Origin: Pseudoxanthomonas kalamensis DSM 18571
GTDB taxonomy: Bacteria; Pseudomonadota; Gammaproteobacteria; Xanthomonadales; Xanthomonadaceae
DNA: 64,000 nt
NCBI RefSeq assembly: GCF_010211745.1
Contig: NZ_PDWQ01000004.1
Coordinates: 62,001-126,000 of the forward strand
Direction of reading: 5' to 3'
Shown here one piece after another: positions 36,879 to 50,042 of this stretch. Below the pieces are notes generated by a model. That model searched no databases and was not told the DNA's origin. It saw nothing but the letters and a program-made list of their open reading frames with translations. The position numbers were made by a program, and so were the translations under genes. Within the stretch, counting starts at the first letter, position 1; the number at the start of each line of letters is the position of its first letter.

Positions 36879-37486
36879 GCCGCCCGCTTTCCGAACGCGT
36901 GCTGGCCCTGGCCGGACTGGTGCAGGCGCTGGCCCAGGTGCGGCGGATCGCCGAGACCGGGCAATCCGACCCGGCGCAGGTGCAGACCGCGCTCGACAGC
37001 GTGTTCCGCATCGATGCCGAGACCCCGGAAGCGGTCTACGGTGAGGTCACGTCGTTGCGGGCCGGCCTGCGGGTGTTGCGCGACCATCTCGACAAGCGCA
37101 ACCGCGACGACGGCCTGCTGAAGCTGTTCATGGCGGTATTGCAACTGGAGCGCCGCTTCATCGGCGAACCCAACACGGTGACCGCGGTCGGCAACGGTAT
37201 TGCCGAGCTGTCGCCACAGGCCGACGAGCACGGCAGCACCCATCCGGACGTGCTGGCGGCGCTCGGCAACCTGTATGCCGACACACTCAGCCACCTGCGC
37301 CCCAAGGTCATGGTGCAAGGCAATCCGCATTACCTGTCGCAGCCGGCCGTGGTCTCGGAAATCCGCGCCATCCTGCTGGCCGCGGTGCGCTCGGCGGTGT
37401 TGTGGCGGCAACTGGGCGGCAGCTACTGGGATCTGCTGCTGTCGCGTCGGGCGATGGCCGACGCGATCGAGGGCTGGCTGGACTGA
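36875..37486 (+). CDS. hflD: High frequency lysogenization protein HflD homologue
   Basis: 203 residues, all helical, matching the DUF489/HflD family: [23 protein letters not shown], and later [35 protein letters not shown]. coli HflD binds lambda CII and is membrane-peripheral; the normal cellular role is unclear. Its ATG overlaps the mnmA stop, the usual mnmA-hflD order. Confidence 0.92.
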   Translation: MSRPLSERVLALAGLVQALAQVRRIAETGQSDPAQVQTALDSVFRIDAETPEAVYGEVTSLRAGLRVLRDHLDKRNRDDGLLKLFMAVLQLERRFIGEPNTVTAVGNGIAELSPQADEHGSTHPDVLAALGNLYADTLSHLRPKVMVQGNPHYLSQPAVVSEIRAILLAAVRSAVLWRQLGGSYWDLLLSRRAMADAIEGWLD

Positions 37487-37524
37487 TCGGACCACAGAGA
37501 TGATCCGGAGAGCCTGAAACGACG

Positions 37525-37549
37525 AAGGGCCCGGCAATACCGGGCCCTT
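37525..37549. terminator. Bidirectional terminator between hflD and acnB
   Basis: AAGGGCCCGG (37525-37534) and CCGGGCCCTT (37540-37549) form a perfect 10-bp stem with a 5-nt loop. T runs in both orientations suit two converging genes. Confidence 0.88.
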
Positions 37550-37573
37550 TGCAATGCGAATCAGGCCACGCCG

Positions 37574-40165
37574 TCAGGCCTCAACGGTATCGGCCACCTC
37601 GCGGTACTCCTCGATCCGGTCGAAGTTCATGTAGCGGTAGATATCGGCGCCGTTCTCGTTGATGACGCCGATATCGGCCATGTACTCCTCGCGGGTCGGA
37701 ATCCGGCCCAGACGCGAGCAGATCGCCGCCAGTTCCGCCGACCCCAGGTACACGTCGGTGTTGCGGCCCAGGCGATTGGGGAAGTTGCGGGTCGAGGTCG
37801 ACATGGCGGTCGCGCCCTCGCGGATCTGCGCCTGGTTGCCCATGCACAGCGAGCAGCCCGGCATTTCCATCCGCGCACCGGCGGTGCCGAAGGTACCGTA
37901 GACGCCTTCGTTGGTCAGTTCGCTGGCGTCCATCTTGGTCGGCGGCGCGATCCACAACCGGGTCGGGATGTCGCGCTTGCCCTCCAGCAGCTTGGCCGCG
38001 GCGCGGAAGTGGCCGATGTTGGTCATGCACGAGCCGATGAACACCTCGTCGATCTTGGCGCCAGCCACTTCGGACAGGGTCTTGGCGTCGTCCGGATCGT
38101 TCGGGCAGCAGACGATCGGCTCGACAATCTCGGCCAGATCGATCTCAATCACCGCGGCGTACTCGGCGTCGGCATCCGGCTCCAGCAGCTGCGGATCGGC
38201 CAGCCACTCCTGCATCTTCCTGATCCGGCGGCCCAGCGTGCGCGCGTCCTGGTAGCCCTCGGCGATCATCCACTTCAGCAGGGTGATGTTGCTGTTGAGG
38301 TATTCGATGATCGGCGCCTTGTCCAGCCGCACCGTGCAGCCGGCAGCCGAACGCTCGGCCGAGGCGTCGGCCAGCTCGAAGGCCTGCTCCACCTTCAGTT
38401 CCGGCAGGCCTTCGATCTCGAGGATACGGCCGGAGAAGATGTTCTTCTTGCCCTTCTTCTCGACGGTCAGCAGACCGGCCTTGATCGCGTACAGCGGAAT
38501 CGCGTGAACCAGGTCGCGCAGGGTCACACCCGGCTGCATCTTGCCCTTGAAACGCACCAGCACGCTTTCCGGCATGTCCAGCGGCATCACCCCGGTAGCG
38601 GCGGCGAAGGCGACCAGGCCGGAGCCAGCCGGGAACGAGATGCCGATCGGGAAGCGGGTGTGCGAATCGCCGCCGGTACCGACGGTGTCCGGCAGCAGCA
38701 TGCGGTTGAGCCAGCTGTGGATGATGCCGTCACCGGGATGCAGCGACACGCCGCCGCGGGTGGAAATGAATTCCGGCAGCGTGTGGTGGGTCTTCACGTC
38801 CACCGGCTTCGGGTAGGCGGCGGTGTGACAGAACGACTGCATGACCAGATCGGCCGAGAAGCCCAGGCAGGCCAGGTCCTTCAGCTCGTCGCGGGTCATC
38901 GGGCCGGTGGTGTCCTGCGAACCGACCGAGGTCATCTTCGGCTCGCAATAGGTGCCCGGACGCATGCCCTTGCCTTCCGGCAGGCCGCAGGCACGGCCGA
39001 CCAGCTTCTGCGCCAGGCTGAAGCCCTTGCCGGTATCCGGCGGGTTGACCGGCAGGCGGAACAGATCGGTCGGCGGCAGCTTGAGCGCCTCGCGCGCCTT
39101 GGCGGTCAGGCCACGACCGATGATCAGCGGAATGCGGCCGCCGGCACGCACTTCGTCCAGCAGCACTGCGGACTTCAGGGCGAACTCTGCGATCACTTCG
39201 CCGTTCTTCAGTGCCTTGCCGTCATACGGACGCAGTTCGACCACGTCGCCGTGTTCCATCTGCGAAACGTCCAGCTCGATCGGCAGCGCACCGGCGTCTT
39301 CCATCGTGTTGTAGAAGATCGGCGCGATCTTGCCGCCCAGGCAGACGCCACCGGCGCGCTTGTTGGGGATGTACGGGATGTCGTCGCCGGTCCACCACAG
39401 CACGCTGTTGGTCGCCGACTTGCGGCTGGAACCGGTGCCGACCACGTCGCCAACATAGGCGACCAGATGCCCCTTCTGCTTGAGGTCGGCGATGGCCTGG
39501 ATCGGACCGCGCTTGCCGTCTTCCTCGGGTACGAACGGCGCATCGGGACGCTTGTTCTTCAGCATCGCCAGCGCGTGCATCGGGATGTCCGGACGGGTGG
39601 TCGCGTCGGGCGCCGGCGACAGGTCGTCGGTATTGGTTTCGCCCGGCACCTTGAACACGGTGATGGTCAGGCTTTCCGGCACTTCCGGCTTGCTGGTGAA
39701 CCATTCGGCCTCGGCCCAGCTGTTCAGCACTGCCTGGGCGTTGGCATTGCCTGCCTCGGCCTTCTCCTGCACGTCGTGGAAGGCGTCGAACACCAGCAGG
39801 GTGTGCTTCAGACCCTCGGCGGCGACCGTGCCCAGCTCGGCATCGTCCAGCAGCTGGATCAGCGGATGGACGTTGTAGCCGCCGAGCATGGTGCCCAGTA
39901 GTTCGGTGGCGCGCGCGGGGGAGATCAGCGCGTTCTTCTCGCTGCCGAAGGCCAGCGCGGCCAGGTAGCTGGCCTTGACCTTGGCCGCGTCGTCGACGCC
40001 GGCCGGCACGCGATGGGTCAGCAGGTCGAGCAGGAACTCTGCCTCGCCGGCCGGTGGGGCCTTCAGCAGCTCGATCAGCTCTGCGGTCTGCTGCGCGGTC
40101 AGCGGCAGCGGGGGGATGCCCAGCGCGGCGCGCTCGGCTTCGTGTTGGCGGTAGGCTTCCAGCAT
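37574..40165 (-). CDS. acnB: Bifunctional aconitate hydratase 2 / 2-methylisocitrate dehydratase
   Basis: 863 residues, the size of AcnB. HEAT-like N-terminal domain ([21 protein letters not shown]), then the swivelling and catalytic domains. Iron-sulfur ligands lie in [14 protein letters not shown] and in [10 protein letters not shown]. It interconverts citrate and isocitrate in the TCA cycle. Only 44 bp separate it from the vapC toxin gene upstream, so its promoter must lie in that gap or inside the toxin genes, or it relies on read-through. Confidence 0.97.
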   Translation of the reverse strand: MLEAYRQHEAERAALGIPPLPLTAQQTAELIELLKAPPAGEAEFLLDLLTHRVPAGVDDAAKVKASYLAALAFGSEKNALISPARATELLGTMLGGYNVHPLIQLLDDAELGTVAAEGLKHTLLVFDAFHDVQEKAEAGNANAQAVLNSWAEAEWFTSKPEVPESLTITVFKVPGETNTDDLSPAPDATTRPDIPMHALAMLKNKRPDAPFVPEEDGKRGPIQAIADLKQKGHLVAYVGDVVGTGSSRKSATNSVLWWTGDDIPYIPNKRAGGVCLGGKIAPIFYNTMEDAGALPIELDVSQMEHGDVVELRPYDGKALKNGEVIAEFALKSAVLLDEVRAGGRIPLIIGRGLTAKAREALKLPPTDLFRLPVNPPDTGKGFSLAQKLVGRACGLPEGKGMRPGTYCEPKMTSVGSQDTTGPMTRDELKDLACLGFSADLVMQSFCHTAAYPKPVDVKTHHTLPEFISTRGGVSLHPGDGIIHSWLNRMLLPDTVGTGGDSHTRFPIGISFPAGSGLVAFAAATGVMPLDMPESVLVRFKGKMQPGVTLRDLVHAIPLYAIKAGLLTVEKKGKKNIFSGRILEIEGLPELKVEQAFELADASAERSAAGCTVRLDKAPIIEYLNSNITLLKWMIAEGYQDARTLGRRIRKMQEWLADPQLLEPDADAEYAAVIEIDLAEIVEPIVCCPNDPDDAKTLSEVAGAKIDEVFIGSCMTNIGHFRAAAKLLEGKRDIPTRLWIAPPTKMDASELTNEGVYGTFGTAGARMEMPGCSLCMGNQAQIREGATAMSTSTRNFPNRLGRNTDVYLGSAELAAICSRLGRIPTREEYMADIGVINENGADIYRYMNFDRIEEYREVADTVEA

Positions 40166-40209
40166 GGCGGCTCCGTATGGCTGTGTTTGGATGCGGTGGG
40201 TTCAGGGGT

Positions 40210-40614
40210 TCATTCGGCGACCGGCACGATCAACTTCAATCCCTTGAAGTAGTCGCGATAGAAGCGGTCGTCGCGGGTGATCAGGCCATTGCATTGCAGC
40301 AGCGCGTGCGCGCCGATCAGGAAATCCGGCACCGCGCGGGTACGACTGCTGCCACGCTGACGATAGCGCCGTTGCATTTCACCGGCGCGAAGGGCCGACT
40401 TGGTTTCCAGCGGACTGAAGCGGATGCCGATGTCTTCGAGCGCGGCCAGTGCCTCCGAGCCATCGCGCAGGGCGCTGCAGACTTCGGCTACGGCCACATC
40501 GCAAATCACCACCGGGCCCGCACCCAGACACTGGCGCAGGCAGGCCTCGGCGGCGTCGGCCTGCGGGCCGTTGGCCAGCAGGTCGATGACGACCGACGAG
40601 TCGGTGGCGATCAT
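40210..40614 (-). CDS. VapC-type PIN-domain toxin
   Basis: 134 residues. It is a PIN-domain ribonuclease with acidic residues at Asp5 (IATDSSVVIDLL), in VAVAEVC, and near the C terminus in PDFLIGAHAL and TRDDRFYRDYFKGLKLI. VapC toxins cut tRNA or rRNA. The ATG overlaps the antitoxin stop in ATGA, as in a type II toxin-antitoxin pair. All four catalytic acidic positions look intact. Confidence 0.87.
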   Translation of the reverse strand: MIATDSSVVIDLLANGPQADAAEACLRQCLGAGPVVICDVAVAEVCSALRDGSEALAALEDIGIRFSPLETKSALRAGEMQRRYRQRGSSRTRAVPDFLIGAHALLQCNGLITRDDRFYRDYFKGLKLIVPVAE

Positions 40615-40856
40615 GGCTCCAGCGGCTCGCCGGGCGCGCGCCCGCGCAAGGCCAGCATCGCCTCGTCGGTATCGGCAAAGCCGTCCAGCTTGAAGCGCCC
40701 GCGCACACGCGAAATGGCGTCGTCGACGTTCTTGCGCAAAACAATCCGGCTGCCGTCCAGCTCGACCTTCAGGGTGGTGCCCTTGGTCAAGCCCAGCGCA
40801 TCGCGGACCGCTTTCGGCAAGGTGATCTGGCCGCGTTCGGCAACGGTAGCTTCCAT
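40611..40856 (-). CDS. VapB-type AbrB/MazE-fold antitoxin
   Basis: 81 residues. The N-terminal swapped-hairpin domain reads ERGQITLPKAVRDALGLTKGTTLKVELDGSRIVL. The C-terminal tail would cover the toxin. The protein should bind its own promoter. Repeated ATACGTACT/ATGCGTACT and TATGCATA sites lie in the 18-52 bp upstream of its start. Confidence 0.88.
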   Translation of the reverse strand: MEATVAERGQITLPKAVRDALGLTKGTTLKVELDGSRIVLRKNVDDAISRVRGRFKLDGFADTDEAMLALRGRAPGEPLEP

Positions 40857-40873
40857 TCGGATGCCCTCTCAGG

Positions 40874-40908
40874 TATGCATAAATGATACGTACTTTCTCA
40901 TGCGTACT
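40874..40908. promoter_or_regulatory. Candidate VapB operator repeats
   Basis: TATGCATA (40874-40881) is followed by direct repeats ATACGTACT (40886-40894) and ATGCGTACT (40900-40908), 14 bp apart. They lie between the antitoxin and acnA starts, so they could affect both directions. Confidence 0.45.
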
Positions 40909-41021
40909 CAAGCCATCACTTCGCGTCGGGCGCATAATGCACACAGATCGGAGCGCTGGAAATGCGCCTTTGGCCGCACCTCCGACGAGCCGCCCCACTC
41001 CCCCGCCACAGGAGCCGCACC

Positions 41022-43772
<2,751 letters not shown>

Positions 43773-43800
43773 TTCGGCCTTCACGACCGGCGGAAACCCC

Positions 43801-43821
43801 GCCCCGCGAAGCACGCGGGGC
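43801..43821 (+). terminator. Hairpin downstream of acnA
   Basis: GCCCCGCG (43801-43808) and CGCGGGGC (43814-43821) form an 8-bp GC stem with a 5-nt loop, 29 bp after acnA. It has no T run, so it may act with Rho or mark the 3' end. Confidence 0.45.
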
Positions 43822-43924
43822 GCTCGGCCGCCATCCCGAGCCTGCGTTTGCCGACCGAAGGTGGCCGGTCGCGGTGGCTCGATGGCGTTATAGTCATGGC
43901 CATCACGACCCGCCTGGAGGCACC

Positions 43925-44368
43925 ATGTCTTCGTTAGCTGCCGTGTTGCGAACCGCCGTCCTGACCGCCCTGCTGCTGCCGCTGTCGGCCAACGCCATCG
44001 AAGTGACCGGGATGAAGGACTTCCCCGACCTGCATGGCCGCTATGCACCGGCCGGCGACTGCTCACGCGAGCCGCTGATCGTCGTCGACCCCCAGGGCAT
44101 CAGCATCACCGTGTCCGGCAAGACCGAGCGCTACGCCAAGGTCGAATACGCCGCCAGTTACGGCGGCAACTTCTATCAGGGCATCGTGCAGTGGTTTTTC
44201 CCCTACGGGGCTCCGGGCAACTGGCCGGTCATCATGGCCTTCAATGCGGATGAGACCCGGGACAAGCTGACCATCTCCGCGAACGACGAAGGCTGGAAAG
44301 GCGGGCCACCGCTGAAACCGCGCAACAAGGCGCTGGTCGATGCTTCCCCCTACCGGAAGTGCCGCTGA
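43925..44368 (+). CDS. Exported protein of unknown function
   Basis: 147 residues. A signal peptide (about 1-24, LTALLLPLSANA) precedes a small beta-rich domain with two Cys (GDCSREP and the terminal YRKCR) that could pair. A CGATGGCGTTATAGT box lies about 35-50 bp upstream. I do not recognise it. It is convergent with the lipoprotein gene that follows. Confidence 0.65.
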   Translation: MSSLAAVLRTAVLTALLLPLSANAIEVTGMKDFPDLHGRYAPAGDCSREPLIVVDPQGISITVSGKTERYAKVEYAASYGGNFYQGIVQWFFPYGAPGNWPVIMAFNADETRDKLTISANDEGWKGGPPLKPRNKALVDASPYRKCR

Positions 44369-44377
44369 TCCCGGCAC

Positions 44378-44836
44378 CTACAGCAAGGGCTTCCACTCGG
44401 CGTAGTAAACGCGCCATTCTCCATCCTCTTCCCGCCAGCCGCTGGTGAGGTCGTAGGTCTGTGCACGATCCGGCAGCAGCCGACCACCCCCGGCAAGTAT
44501 CACGCGCATGCGCAGGCTGGCATGTTCGCCCTGGACCTGGATATCCCAGGGGCCACTGCTGATGCCGATATCGGCATTGGCCAGGATCTGCGCGCGCAGC
44601 AGGTTGTGCAACGCAGCACGATCCATCCCGCCATTGCCGGCAAAATCCTCTGTCACGCCAGCCATGAACCCGCGCGCATTGCCCGTTCGTACCGCCTCCA
44701 GCATGGTTTCCACCTGATGGCGCAGGCGCTCTTCCGCCGGCGGGCGGCTACAGGCCGACATCAGCATGGTCACCAGGATCAGGGCCATGCATGCAAACCA
44801 CGCGCGTGGACCGGCAATACCCTTCGCGTTTTCCAT
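44378..44836 (-). CDS. Lipoprotein of unknown function (NTF2/SnoaL-like)
   Basis: 152 residues from the ATG at 44836. A lipoprotein signal ends in LMSAC, with Cys near residue 29, followed by [35 protein letters not shown]. This helix-rich start and the closing strands ([16 protein letters not shown]) resemble NTF2-like folds. The frame extends upstream by 24 codons, but the shorter start gives a normal lipoprotein signal. It is divergent from rpfB. Confidence 0.65.
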   Translation of the reverse strand: MENAKGIAGPRAWFACMALILVTMLMSACSRPPAEERLRHQVETMLEAVRTGNARGFMAGVTEDFAGNGGMDRAALHNLLRAQILANADIGISSGPWDIQVQGEHASLRMRVILAGGGRLLPDRAQTYDLTSGWREEDGEWRVYYAEWKPLL

Positions 44837-44931
44837 GCGGAACGGTATGCTTCGATCCAGACGCCCAGCGTTGGCGCCAGTGGCTCCAATCAATTCAGAC
44901 ATGCTCAAGATCCATGGGGAGGAATGACAAC

Positions 44932-46605
44932 ATGATTCAGGACCGGCCGTGGTTCAAGAGTTACCCGAAAGGCATTCCGCACGAAATCGACCTCGACGAG
45001 TATCGCTCCGTCGTCTCCGTGCTTGATACCGCCATCCGGGATTACCACGCCCGCCCCGCCTTCTCCAACTTCGGCAAGACGCTCACCTACGGCGATATCG
45101 ACCGGCTGAGCCGCGAGTTCGCCGCTTACCTGCTCGGCGAACTGAAGCTGAAGAAGGGCGACCGCGTCGCCATCATGATGCCGAACTGCCTGCAGTATCC
45201 CATCGCCATCTTCGGCACCCTGCGTGCGGGCCTGACGGTGGTCAACGTCAACCCGATGTACACGCCCCGGGAACTGAAGCATCAGTTGCTCGATTCCGGC
45301 GCCAGCGTGCTCGTGGTCGTCGACAACTTCGGCGATACCGTGCAGGAAGTGCTGGCCGATACCCCGGTCAGGCAGGTCATCACCACCGGTCTCGGTGATC
45401 TGGTCGGCTTCCCCAAGGGAGCGATCATCAACTTCGTGCTGAAGTACGTGAAGAAGATGGTCCCGGACTACCGGCTTCCCGGCGCCATCCGTTTCAGGCA
45501 AGCGCTGTCGGCCGGAAGCGGGCATGCGCTTCCGGAAGTCGACATCGACCCCGAGGATATCGCCTTCCTGCAATACACCGGCGGCACCACCGGCGTGGCC
45601 AAGGGCGCGATGCTGACCCACCGCAACATGGTCGCCAACATGCAGCAGGCATCGGCCTGGATCGGTCAGAGCGTCAAGACGGATGGCGAGCTGATCGTGA
45701 CCGCGTTGCCGCTGTACCACATCTTCGCGCTGACGGCGAACTGCCTGGTCTTCATGAAATTCGGCGCCTCCAACCTGTTGATCACCAACCCCCGCGACAT
45801 GCCTGGGTTCATCAAGGAAATCAAGGATATAGGGTTCACCGCCATCACTGGCGTCAATACCTTGTTCAATGGCCTGCTGAATACCTCGGGCTTCGACCAA
45901 GTCGATTTCTCGCGCTTGCACATGACCCTGGGCGGAGGCATGGCCGTGCAACGCGCCGTGGCCGAACGCTGGAAAAAGGTCACCGGCGTGACCCTGGTGG
46001 AAGCCTACGGCCTGACCGAAACCGCACCGGCCGCCTGCATCAATCCGATGGATCTGAAGGAATACAACGGCGCCATCGGCCTGCCTATCCCTTCCACCGA
46101 TGCCTGCGTGAAGAACGACGACGGAGACATCCTGCCGGTCGGCGAGGTCGGCGAGCTGTGCATCAAGGGCCCGCAGGTGATGAAGGGGTACTGGCAACGT
46201 CCTGAAGAGACGGCGAACGTGCTCGACAAGGACGGCTGGCTGCACACTGGCGACATGGCCAAGATGGACGACGACGGCTTCTTCTACATCGTCGACCGCA
46301 AGAAGGACATGATCCTGGTCTCCGGCTTCAACGTGTACCCCAACGAAATCGAGGATGTCATCGCCGGCATGAACGGCGTGCTGGAAGTGGCCGCCATCGG
46401 CATACCGGACGAACGATCCGGCGAAGCGGTCAAGATCTTCGTGGTGCGCAAGGACCCGAGCCTCGACGAAGCGGCCATCCGCAGCTATTGCCGCGACAAC
46501 CTGACCGGCTACAAGCAGCCGAAGCACATCGAGTTCCGCCAGGAGTTGCCGAAAACCAATGTCGGCAAGATCCTGCGCAAGGAACTGAGGGCAGAATCCG
46601 CTTAG
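44932..46605 (+). CDS. rpfB: Long-chain-fatty-acid-CoA ligase RpfB
   Basis: 557 residues. N-terminal [20 protein letters not shown] and the ANL-superfamily core [36 protein letters not shown] and [14 protein letters not shown] match Xanthomonas RpfB. RpfB activates fatty acids and is reported to turn over DSF signals. GGAGG lies about 10 nt before the ATG. It stands upstream of rpfF in the same direction across a 262-bp gap. Confidence 0.95.
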   Translation: MIQDRPWFKSYPKGIPHEIDLDEYRSVVSVLDTAIRDYHARPAFSNFGKTLTYGDIDRLSREFAAYLLGELKLKKGDRVAIMMPNCLQYPIAIFGTLRAGLTVVNVNPMYTPRELKHQLLDSGASVLVVVDNFGDTVQEVLADTPVRQVITTGLGDLVGFPKGAIINFVLKYVKKMVPDYRLPGAIRFRQALSAGSGHALPEVDIDPEDIAFLQYTGGTTGVAKGAMLTHRNMVANMQQASAWIGQSVKTDGELIVTALPLYHIFALTANCLVFMKFGASNLLITNPRDMPGFIKEIKDIGFTAITGVNTLFNGLLNTSGFDQVDFSRLHMTLGGGMAVQRAVAERWKKVTGVTLVEAYGLTETAPAACINPMDLKEYNGAIGLPIPSTDACVKNDDGDILPVGEVGELCIKGPQVMKGYWQRPEETANVLDKDGWLHTGDMAKMDDDGFFYIVDRKKDMILVSGFNVYPNEIEDVIAGMNGVLEVAAIGIPDERSGEAVKIFVVRKDPSLDEAAIRSYCRDNLTGYKQPKHIEFRQELPKTNVGKILRKELRAESA

Positions 46606-46678
46606 GATTCCATCGGCCACCGACCCGGGCCGATCAATTCATCGCTTCCCTCCTCCGCGGGCGGCAACGCCCTCTAAA

Positions 46679-46694
46679 TGTGATATCCGTCACA
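46679..46694. promoter_or_regulatory. CRP/Clp consensus site upstream of rpfF
   Basis: TGTGATATCCGTCACA is an exact TGTGA-N6-TCACA palindrome, with A/T bases around it, the consensus bound by E. coli CRP and Xanthomonas Clp. Its centre is 181 bp upstream of the rpfF start in the rpfB-rpfF gap. Clp loses DNA binding when it binds c-di-GMP, which RpfG lowers. Confidence 0.75.
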
Positions 46695-46867
46695 CATACG
46701 AACATCCATGCCCTCGCGACTCGTCCGCAGAGGGCCTCCAGGCGCCTCTGTGGCCATCCGTTCGGTAGTAGCATCGGTCCCGTGCACCCCGCACACCTTT
46801 CGCCCCAGGCCAGCCCCGTTCGCAATACTGGCCCCGGACGATCCAGACCACCACCGAGGATCCTGTC

Positions 46868-47737
46868 ATGAGCAACGTCGAGAAGTTGCAGCGTACCCAG
46901 CGTTTTTCCACCATCCGCGCCGAATCGGCCCCCGATGGCAACAGCCACTGGATGTACATGCACGAGGATGCCCCGAACGGCACCCGCCCCTGTTTCCGTA
47001 GCGAACTGCTGGAAGAAATGTGGAGCTTCACCTCGTCGATCACGCGGCGCGAAAGCGAACGCGAGTCCGGTCGTCTGCGCCATTTCGTGCTCGCCTCCGC
47101 CGCCAACGCATTCAATCTGGGTGGCGACCTCGACCTGTTCTCGAAGCTGATTCGCGGCAAGGATCGCGAACACCTGCTGGCCTACGCGCGCCGCTGCATC
47201 GACGGCGTCCATACCCTGCATACCGGACTCGGCGGCGACGTGCGCACGATCGCGCTGGTCCAGGGCGACGCCCTGGGCGGCGGCCTTGAAATGGCACTGG
47301 CCTGCCACACCATCGTTGCCGAAGAAGGCGTCGAGATGGGCTTGCCGGAAGTGCTGTTCGGGCTGTTCCCGGGCATGGGAGCCTATTCGTTCCTGTGCAA
47401 GCGCGTCAGCCCGCAACTGGCCGAAAAGATCATCCTCGACGGCACCATCTACAGCAGCGAGGACATGCACAGGATGGGCGTGGTCGACATCCTGGTGCCG
47501 AAGGGCGAAGGCGAAGCCGCGGTTCAGGACCTGATCCGGCAGCAGCAGCGTTCGCCGCATTCGCATCTGGCGATGAACGCGGTACGCAATCTCGCACAGA
47601 AGGTCAGCTACGACGAGTTGATGGGCATCACCGAAATCTGGGTGGACACCGCATTGGCGCTCGGCGACAAGTCGTTGCGGATGATGGAGCGGATCGTGCG
47701 CGCGCAGGAAAAGCGTGCAAGCATTCGCGCCGCCTGA
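46868..47737 (+). CDS. rpfF: DSF synthase RpfF (crotonase family)
   Basis: 289 residues, the same length as Xanthomonas campestris RpfF. The two catalytic Glu fall at the same positions, Glu141 in GGGLEMAL and Glu161 in GLPEVLFGLFPGMGAYSF. RpfF makes cis-2-unsaturated fatty-acid signals (DSF) from acyl-ACP by thioester cleavage and dehydration. It is convergent with rpfC, as in Xanthomonas. The N-terminal 30 residues differ from that relative. Confidence 0.96.
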   Translation: MSNVEKLQRTQRFSTIRAESAPDGNSHWMYMHEDAPNGTRPCFRSELLEEMWSFTSSITRRESERESGRLRHFVLASAANAFNLGGDLDLFSKLIRGKDREHLLAYARRCIDGVHTLHTGLGGDVRTIALVQGDALGGGLEMALACHTIVAEEGVEMGLPEVLFGLFPGMGAYSFLCKRVSPQLAEKIILDGTIYSSEDMHRMGVVDILVPKGEGEAAVQDLIRQQQRSPHSHLAMNAVRNLAQKVSYDELMGITEIWVDTALALGDKSLRMMERIVRAQEKRASIRAA

Positions 47738-47784
47738 GATCCACCGAGGATTTCCGCACCAATTCAAGTCATAGGTGGGAGGGT

Positions 47785-47831
47785 CGGACAGCCGGGCAAC
47801 GGGGCCTGGCTGTCCGGCATTTTCGTGCCGG
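47785..47831. terminator. Terminator between rpfF and rpfC
   Basis: CGGACAGCC (47785-47793) and GGCTGTCCG (47808-47816) form a 9-bp stem. An overlapping CCGGCA-TTTTCG-TGCCGG hairpin (47814-47831) follows, with GCATTTTCG after the first stem. It separates the two converging transcripts. Confidence 0.7.
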
Positions 47832-47841
47832 CATCCCCCGC

Positions 47842-50037
47842 TCAGCTCGACTCGCTGTCCTTCTTGTTTGCGGCTTCGGCAGCTTTCCTGTTGCGCTCGC
47901 GCGCCTCCAGCGCCGCGCGCCCGTGCGTCAAATGCGAGTTGAGCATCGCCACACGCTGACGCCATTCCCGTGTCACCTGCCAATCGGGCAGACGCATCAA
48001 CTCTCCGCTCGCGCTGGCCAATCGCACCAGCCCGAGGTTGCTGGCAACGCCTTTCAAGGCATGCGCGTGCTCGCGTAGCCGGTTCGAATCGCCCTGCTCC
48101 ATCGCATGGGACATGGCGCCGATGCAGCCGTCGGCATCGTTGAGGCACTGGGTGACGAACTCGCGTTCGAACGACTCGCCCATGCCCAGCGCGTTCAATT
48201 CATCCAGCACACCGGGATCGAGGACACCATCGGGCGCGGACAGGTGATCGGCCCGCTGGACCTGCGTCGGAGCGGTGACTTTTCCCTGAGAAGCAATTTC
48301 CGCCAGCACGTCCAGCAAGCGCGTTGCGACCACCGGCTTGGCCAGGAATGCGCGTGCACCGGCCTGCTCGCAACGCTGGATCGATTCCGGGGTAACGTCG
48401 GCGCTCAGGATCAGCAAGGGCGTACGGCGCGGGCTGCCAGCCTCCATCATCCGCAACTGCTTGAGCAGATCGAGACCGCTGAGTTCGGGCATATGCAGGT
48501 CACAGATGACGGCGTCATATTCCGAACTCTCCAGCGCATCCAGCACGTCCTCGCCGCCGCTGACACAAGTGATGCGATGACCCGCCTTCTGCAACAGACG
48601 CTGCACCACCATCCGGTTGGCCTCATGATCGTCCGCCACCAGGATCTGCATGCTGCGCACACGGGCACGGTGCCGCAGGAACGGATCGGAAAATGCGATG
48701 ACGTTCTCGGCCGGCTCCTGTTCCTCGATCCAGGCAACCGCGGGCTGCGGCTCATGTCGCCGCTCCACAGTCGTCACCACCTCGAACGGGATATCGACCC
48801 AGAAGCGGCTGCCACTGGACTCGTCGCTTTCGAATCCGATGCTGCCCCCCATGGCTTCGGTCAAGGCCTTGGCGATCGTGGTGCCAAGTCCTGTACCGCC
48901 GTAACGCCGGATCAGGCTGGCGTCTGCGCGTTCGAAGGCCTCGAACAGGCGCTCGCGCACGTTCGCCGGAATACCGATACCCGTATCGGATACCGCGAAA
49001 TGCAATCGCGCGACTCCACTGTCGTCGGCAGCGATGCAGGCGATCTCGAGCTTGACGCTCCCCTTGTCGGTGAACTTGACCGCATTACCGGCCAGGTTGA
49101 GCAGGATCTGCCGAAGATGGCGAGAATCTCCGCGCACCCTCTCGGGCACGTTGTCGGCCATGTCGACGGTGTATTCCAGCTGCTTGGCCTTGGCCTGCGG
49201 CAGCAATATGAAGCCGATATTGTTGACGATTTCACGTGGCGAGAACTCGACGACATCCAACCTGAGCTTGCCCGCCTCGATTGCGGAAATATCCAGCACG
49301 TCCTCGACCAGTGCCAGCAAGGACCGTGTCGATGCCTGGATGGTTGACAGACATTCGCGCTGCTCGTTGTCCAGCCGCGTGGTCGCCAGCAGGTCGGACA
49401 TGCCGGACAACCCGTTCAAGGGCGTGCGGAACTCGTGGCTCATGTTGGCCAGGAAGCGGCTCTTGGCCTCGTTGGCACGACGTGCCTCTTCGGTGGCGCG
49501 GGTCAACGCACGCAGCAATCCGGAAAGATAGAGCGGTACCGCGATCAACCCGACCCACAATCCGAGACCGAGGCTGAAGTTCTGCCTCCAGTAGCTGTTG
49601 GCGACGAGCACGATGCCGAAACTGATGCAGGCCGATACCACTGCGCCGGCCAGATAGCGGTTGCCGTAACGCAAGCCGTTGCCGACCGTCACCCACATCA
49701 GGATCACGTACAGCCAAGCCAGAGGCTCACCCTTCAGCAGCATCGCCGCGGTCATCAGACCGTAGTCGGTGACCATGCCGATGATCCGACGCACGTGCGA
49801 CTTACCCGGATTGATCAATATCGCGATGAACAGCATCAGGCCAATGCCTGCACCGATGCCGCTCATCACGCTCGACCACAGATAGACATCGGCTGGCAGG
49901 GCGCTGAACTGGGACGCGATCGCCATGTAGACGATGACCCCGGTAAAAATGATGACGCGAATAGCCGTCTGCCCATGCTCGCTGTCGGGGCGGTTGGACA
50001 GGCGATGCTGCATCCAAGAAACGAGGTTGCGCTCCAT
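47842..50037 (-). CDS. rpfC: Hybrid sensor histidine kinase RpfC
   Basis: 731 residues. A short N-terminal periplasmic segment holds RPDSEH (about 16-21), as in the DSF-binding start of Xanthomonas RpfC. Five to six membrane helices lie at about 26-175. HisKA phospho-acceptor His201 is in [13 protein letters not shown]. HATPase_c has [20 protein letters not shown], and a receiver domain with [11 protein letters not shown] follows. A C-terminal Hpt has [13 protein letters not shown]. RpfC autophosphorylates on DSF and passes phosphate to RpfG. It starts 5 bp after rpfG. Confidence 0.96.
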   Translation of the reverse strand: MERNLVSWMQHRLSNRPDSEHGQTAIRVIIFTGVIVYMAIASQFSALPADVYLWSSVMSGIGAGIGLMLFIAILINPGKSHVRRIIGMVTDYGLMTAAMLLKGEPLAWLYVILMWVTVGNGLRYGNRYLAGAVVSACISFGIVLVANSYWRQNFSLGLGLWVGLIAVPLYLSGLLRALTRATEEARRANEAKSRFLANMSHEFRTPLNGLSGMSDLLATTRLDNEQRECLSTIQASTRSLLALVEDVLDISAIEAGKLRLDVVEFSPREIVNNIGFILLPQAKAKQLEYTVDMADNVPERVRGDSRHLRQILLNLAGNAVKFTDKGSVKLEIACIAADDSGVARLHFAVSDTGIGIPANVRERLFEAFERADASLIRRYGGTGLGTTIAKALTEAMGGSIGFESDESSGSRFWVDIPFEVVTTVERRHEPQPAVAWIEEQEPAENVIAFSDPFLRHRARVRSMQILVADDHEANRMVVQRLLQKAGHRITCVSGGEDVLDALESSEYDAVICDLHMPELSGLDLLKQLRMMEAGSPRRTPLLILSADVTPESIQRCEQAGARAFLAKPVVATRLLDVLAEIASQGKVTAPTQVQRADHLSAPDGVLDPGVLDELNALGMGESFEREFVTQCLNDADGCIGAMSHAMEQGDSNRLREHAHALKGVASNLGLVRLASASGELMRLPDWQVTREWRQRVAMLNSHLTHGRAALEARERNRKAAEAANKKDSESS

Positions 50038-50042
50038 GCCGG

